A stretch of 64,000 bases of DNA, taken from CAWJLS01 sp963843755. GTDB taxonomy: Bacteria; Acidobacteriota; Thermoanaerobaculia; Multivoradales; DATKCC01. Below, in pieces: positions 62,711 to 64,000 of the stretch. The first letter of the stretch is position 1, and every line of letters starts with the position of its first letter. The notes beneath the pieces were generated by a model. That model searched no databases and had not been told where the DNA came from. It saw only the letters and a list, made by a program, of their open reading frames with translations. The stretch is taken from the NCBI GenBank assembly GCA_963843755.1, contig CAWJLS010000004.1, positions 62,001 to 126,000 of the forward strand, in the 5' to 3' direction. The translations under genes and the position numbers were made by a program.

Positions 62711-64000
62711 GCCGGCCGGGCCGGCCGACTCGACCGGTAGGCGTCCGGGCACCGTGGGCCCTGCCCCTGCTCGCCGTGCTCCTCGGCCTCGGGGCGGCGG
62801 CGCTCCTGCTCGAGATCGGCGGCCTGCGCCTGCCGCCGGCCGCGGTGCTGGTGTGGGCGGTGCTCCTGGTCGTGGCCGCGGCGCTCACCTGGTGGCTCGG
62901 CCGGCGCCGGCAGGCGGCCGACCGGACGGTGGCCCAGAGCCAGGAGCGGCTGCGCCAGGCTCAGAAGATGGACGCGGTCGGGCGGCTGGCCGGCGGCATC
63001 GCCCACGACATCAACAACTACCTGGCCGGCATCCGCACCCACTGCGAGCTGCTGCTCGCCGCCGCCCGCCGCGGCGCGCTCGACGCCGAGGCGACCGCCC
63101 GGCGGCTGGAGGCGATCATCGCCACGGTGCTCAAGGCGTCGTCGCTGATCGAGCGGCTGCTCACCTTCGGCCGGCGCCAGGCGGGGCGCCCCGAAGTGGT
63201 CGACCTGAACGAGGTCGTGGAGACCTTCGCCGCCGGGCTCGGCGGCGGGCTGGGGCGCGGGGTGACCCTCGAAACTCGCCTGGAGCCCGGGCTGTGGCCG
63301 GTGGAGATCGACCTCTCCCAGGTCGAGCAGGCGCTGGCCAACCTGGTGGTCAACGCCCGCGACGCGCTGGCCGCGGCCCGCACCGGCGCAACGGGGGGCG
63401 GCCCTGGAGACGGCCGGATCGTCGTCACCACCGCCAACGTGCCGGCGGATACAGCCCGCCCGTCCGGCGCCGGTTCCGGTACGAGCCGCCGCGAGCGGGT
63501 CGCCCTCACCGTCTCGGACGACGGGCCCGGCATCCCGCCGGCGATCCGCGACCAGGTGTTCGACCCGTTCTTCACCACCAAGGAGACGACCGGTGCGAGC
63601 GGCCTCGGCCTGGCCACGGTCTACGCCGTGGTCGAGGAGGCCGGCGGCACGATCGAGATCGACAGCCGCACGGCCGGCGAACCGGCCGATGGTTCATCCA
63701 TCATCGGCGGCGGCGGCATCGGCGGCGCCGGCGGCGGCCGTGAGTTGCCGGGAACCACGGTCCGCATCCTCCTGCCGCGGGCGGCGCCCCACTCCCCAAG
63801 CCGCTCGACCCGCTCGACCCGCTCGGCCCGCTCGGCCGGACGGGGAGGCGCCGGGAAGGGCTCCGCGGAGACCGCGACCGGCGGCGAGCGGATCTTGCTG
63901 GTGGACGACGAGCCGGAGGTGCGCCTGGCGACCCGGGAGCTGCTGTCGGCCAGCGGCTACCGGGTGGAGGCGGTCACCGCCCCCGAAGAGGCGCTCGCGG
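62707..64000 (+). CDS. Hybrid sensor histidine kinase (partial, runs off the window)
   Basis: At least 431 aa from the GTG at 62707. Two N-terminal helices (about 15-35, 40-58) and almost no sensor domain precede the H-box G-G-I-A-H-D-I-N-N-Y with H100. N-box V-N-A-R-D-A-L, G1 D-D-G-P-G-I, F-box P-F-F-T-T-K and G2 S-G-L-G-L follow. After a Ser/Arg/Thr repeat linker (9-bp repeat, 63800-63838) a receiver domain starts with I-L-L-V-D-D-E-P near 395. It is probably the partner of the preceding response regulator, sensing within the membrane. Confidence 0.92.
   Translation, partial: MSRPGRPTRPVGVRAPWALPLLAVLLGLGAAALLLEIGGLRLPPAAVLVWAVLLVVAAALTWWLGRRRQAADRTVAQSQERLRQAQKMDAVGRLAGGIAHDINNYLAGIRTHCELLLAAARRGALDAEATARRLEAIIATVLKASSLIERLLTFGRRQAGRPEVVDLNEVVETFAAGLGGGLGRGVTLETRLEPGLWPVEIDLSQVEQALANLVVNARDALAAARTGATGGGPGDGRIVVTTANVPADTARPSGAGSGTSRRERVALTVSDDGPGIPPAIRDQVFDPFFTTKETTGASGLGLATVYAVVEEAGGTIEIDSRTAGEPADGSSIIGGGGIGGAGGGRELPGTTVRILLPRAAPHSPSRSTRSTRSARSAGRGGAGKGSAETATGGERILLVDDEPEVRLATRELLSASGYRVEAVTAPEEALA

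Overview
This 64 kb window is high-GC, gene-dense chromosomal DNA, probably from an Acidobacteriota-like bacterium (Thermoanaerobaculia-type is my guess). The basis is two PadR + 'acidobacterial duplicated orphan permease' (ADOP) pairs, many secreted proteases, a sugar dehydrogenase-like protein with an Ig-like tail, and very high third-position GC. No rRNA, tRNA or CRISPR array was recognised. Most operons use 4-bp start/stop overlaps (ATGA or GTGA).

Layout. 1-9.2 kb: a broken fragment of an exported protein, a minus-strand PadR/ADOP operon, a lipoprotein, a small membrane protein, a bactofilin-like membrane protein and a plus-strand PadR/ADOP operon with a readable double operator. 9.3-11.2 kb: a visibly lower-GC island with an AAA ATPase + DUF4276 (Toprim-like) pair, a candidate defence module. 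11.3-21.8 kb: a paralogue of the first exported protein, a 52-aa ORF facing oxyR, an acyltransferase, and a TetR-TolC-MFP-RND efflux operon. 21.9-27.2 kb: a glycyl-radical activase, trans-4-hydroxy-L-proline dehydratase (HypD) and an exported serine carboxypeptidase. 27.3-32.8 kb: a secreted barrel-like protein, a small protein, a divergent patatin phospholipase and a glycosyltransferase. 32.9-38.9 kb: a ~200-bp palindromic MITE-like element, a frameshifted flavin-dependent halogenase and a frameshifted tricorn protease. 39.2-44.2 kb: lysoplasmalogenase, a DsbA/FrnE-family protein whose redox Cys codon is an in-frame TGA followed by a SECIS-like hairpin (candidate selenoprotein), an ATP-grasp enzyme, VapBC, and an ECF41 sigma factor with an AhpD-like gene, both preceded by matching ECF41 promoters. 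44.3-49.8 kb: amidase, sugar dehydrogenase, AlkD and a MerR/TipAS regulator. 49.8-61.7 kb: a tightly overlapping nine-gene minus-strand operon: YceI, polyprenyl synthase, a divergent heme-copper oxidase subunit I-like protein, a small membrane protein, an MFS-diheme cytochrome c fusion, an MBL-fold hydrolase, an MMPL exporter, an Ste24-type protease and a UGT-like glycosyltransferase. 61.9-64 kb: a response regulator and a hybrid histidine kinase that runs off the window.

Three points cut across the window. Many conserved enzymes carry in-frame tandem repeats of 6, 9 or 12 bp, and one 8-bp duplication breaks the halogenase frame. Three genes are frameshifted (1-bp insertion, 8-bp duplication, G-tract deletion). 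Several regulatory sites can be read directly: PadR and TetR operators, ECF41 promoters, a VapB-start palindrome and a divergent 14-bp palindrome. HypD, the possible selenoprotein and the low-oxygen-type cytochrome genes suggest an organism able to live without or with little oxygen; that is inference.
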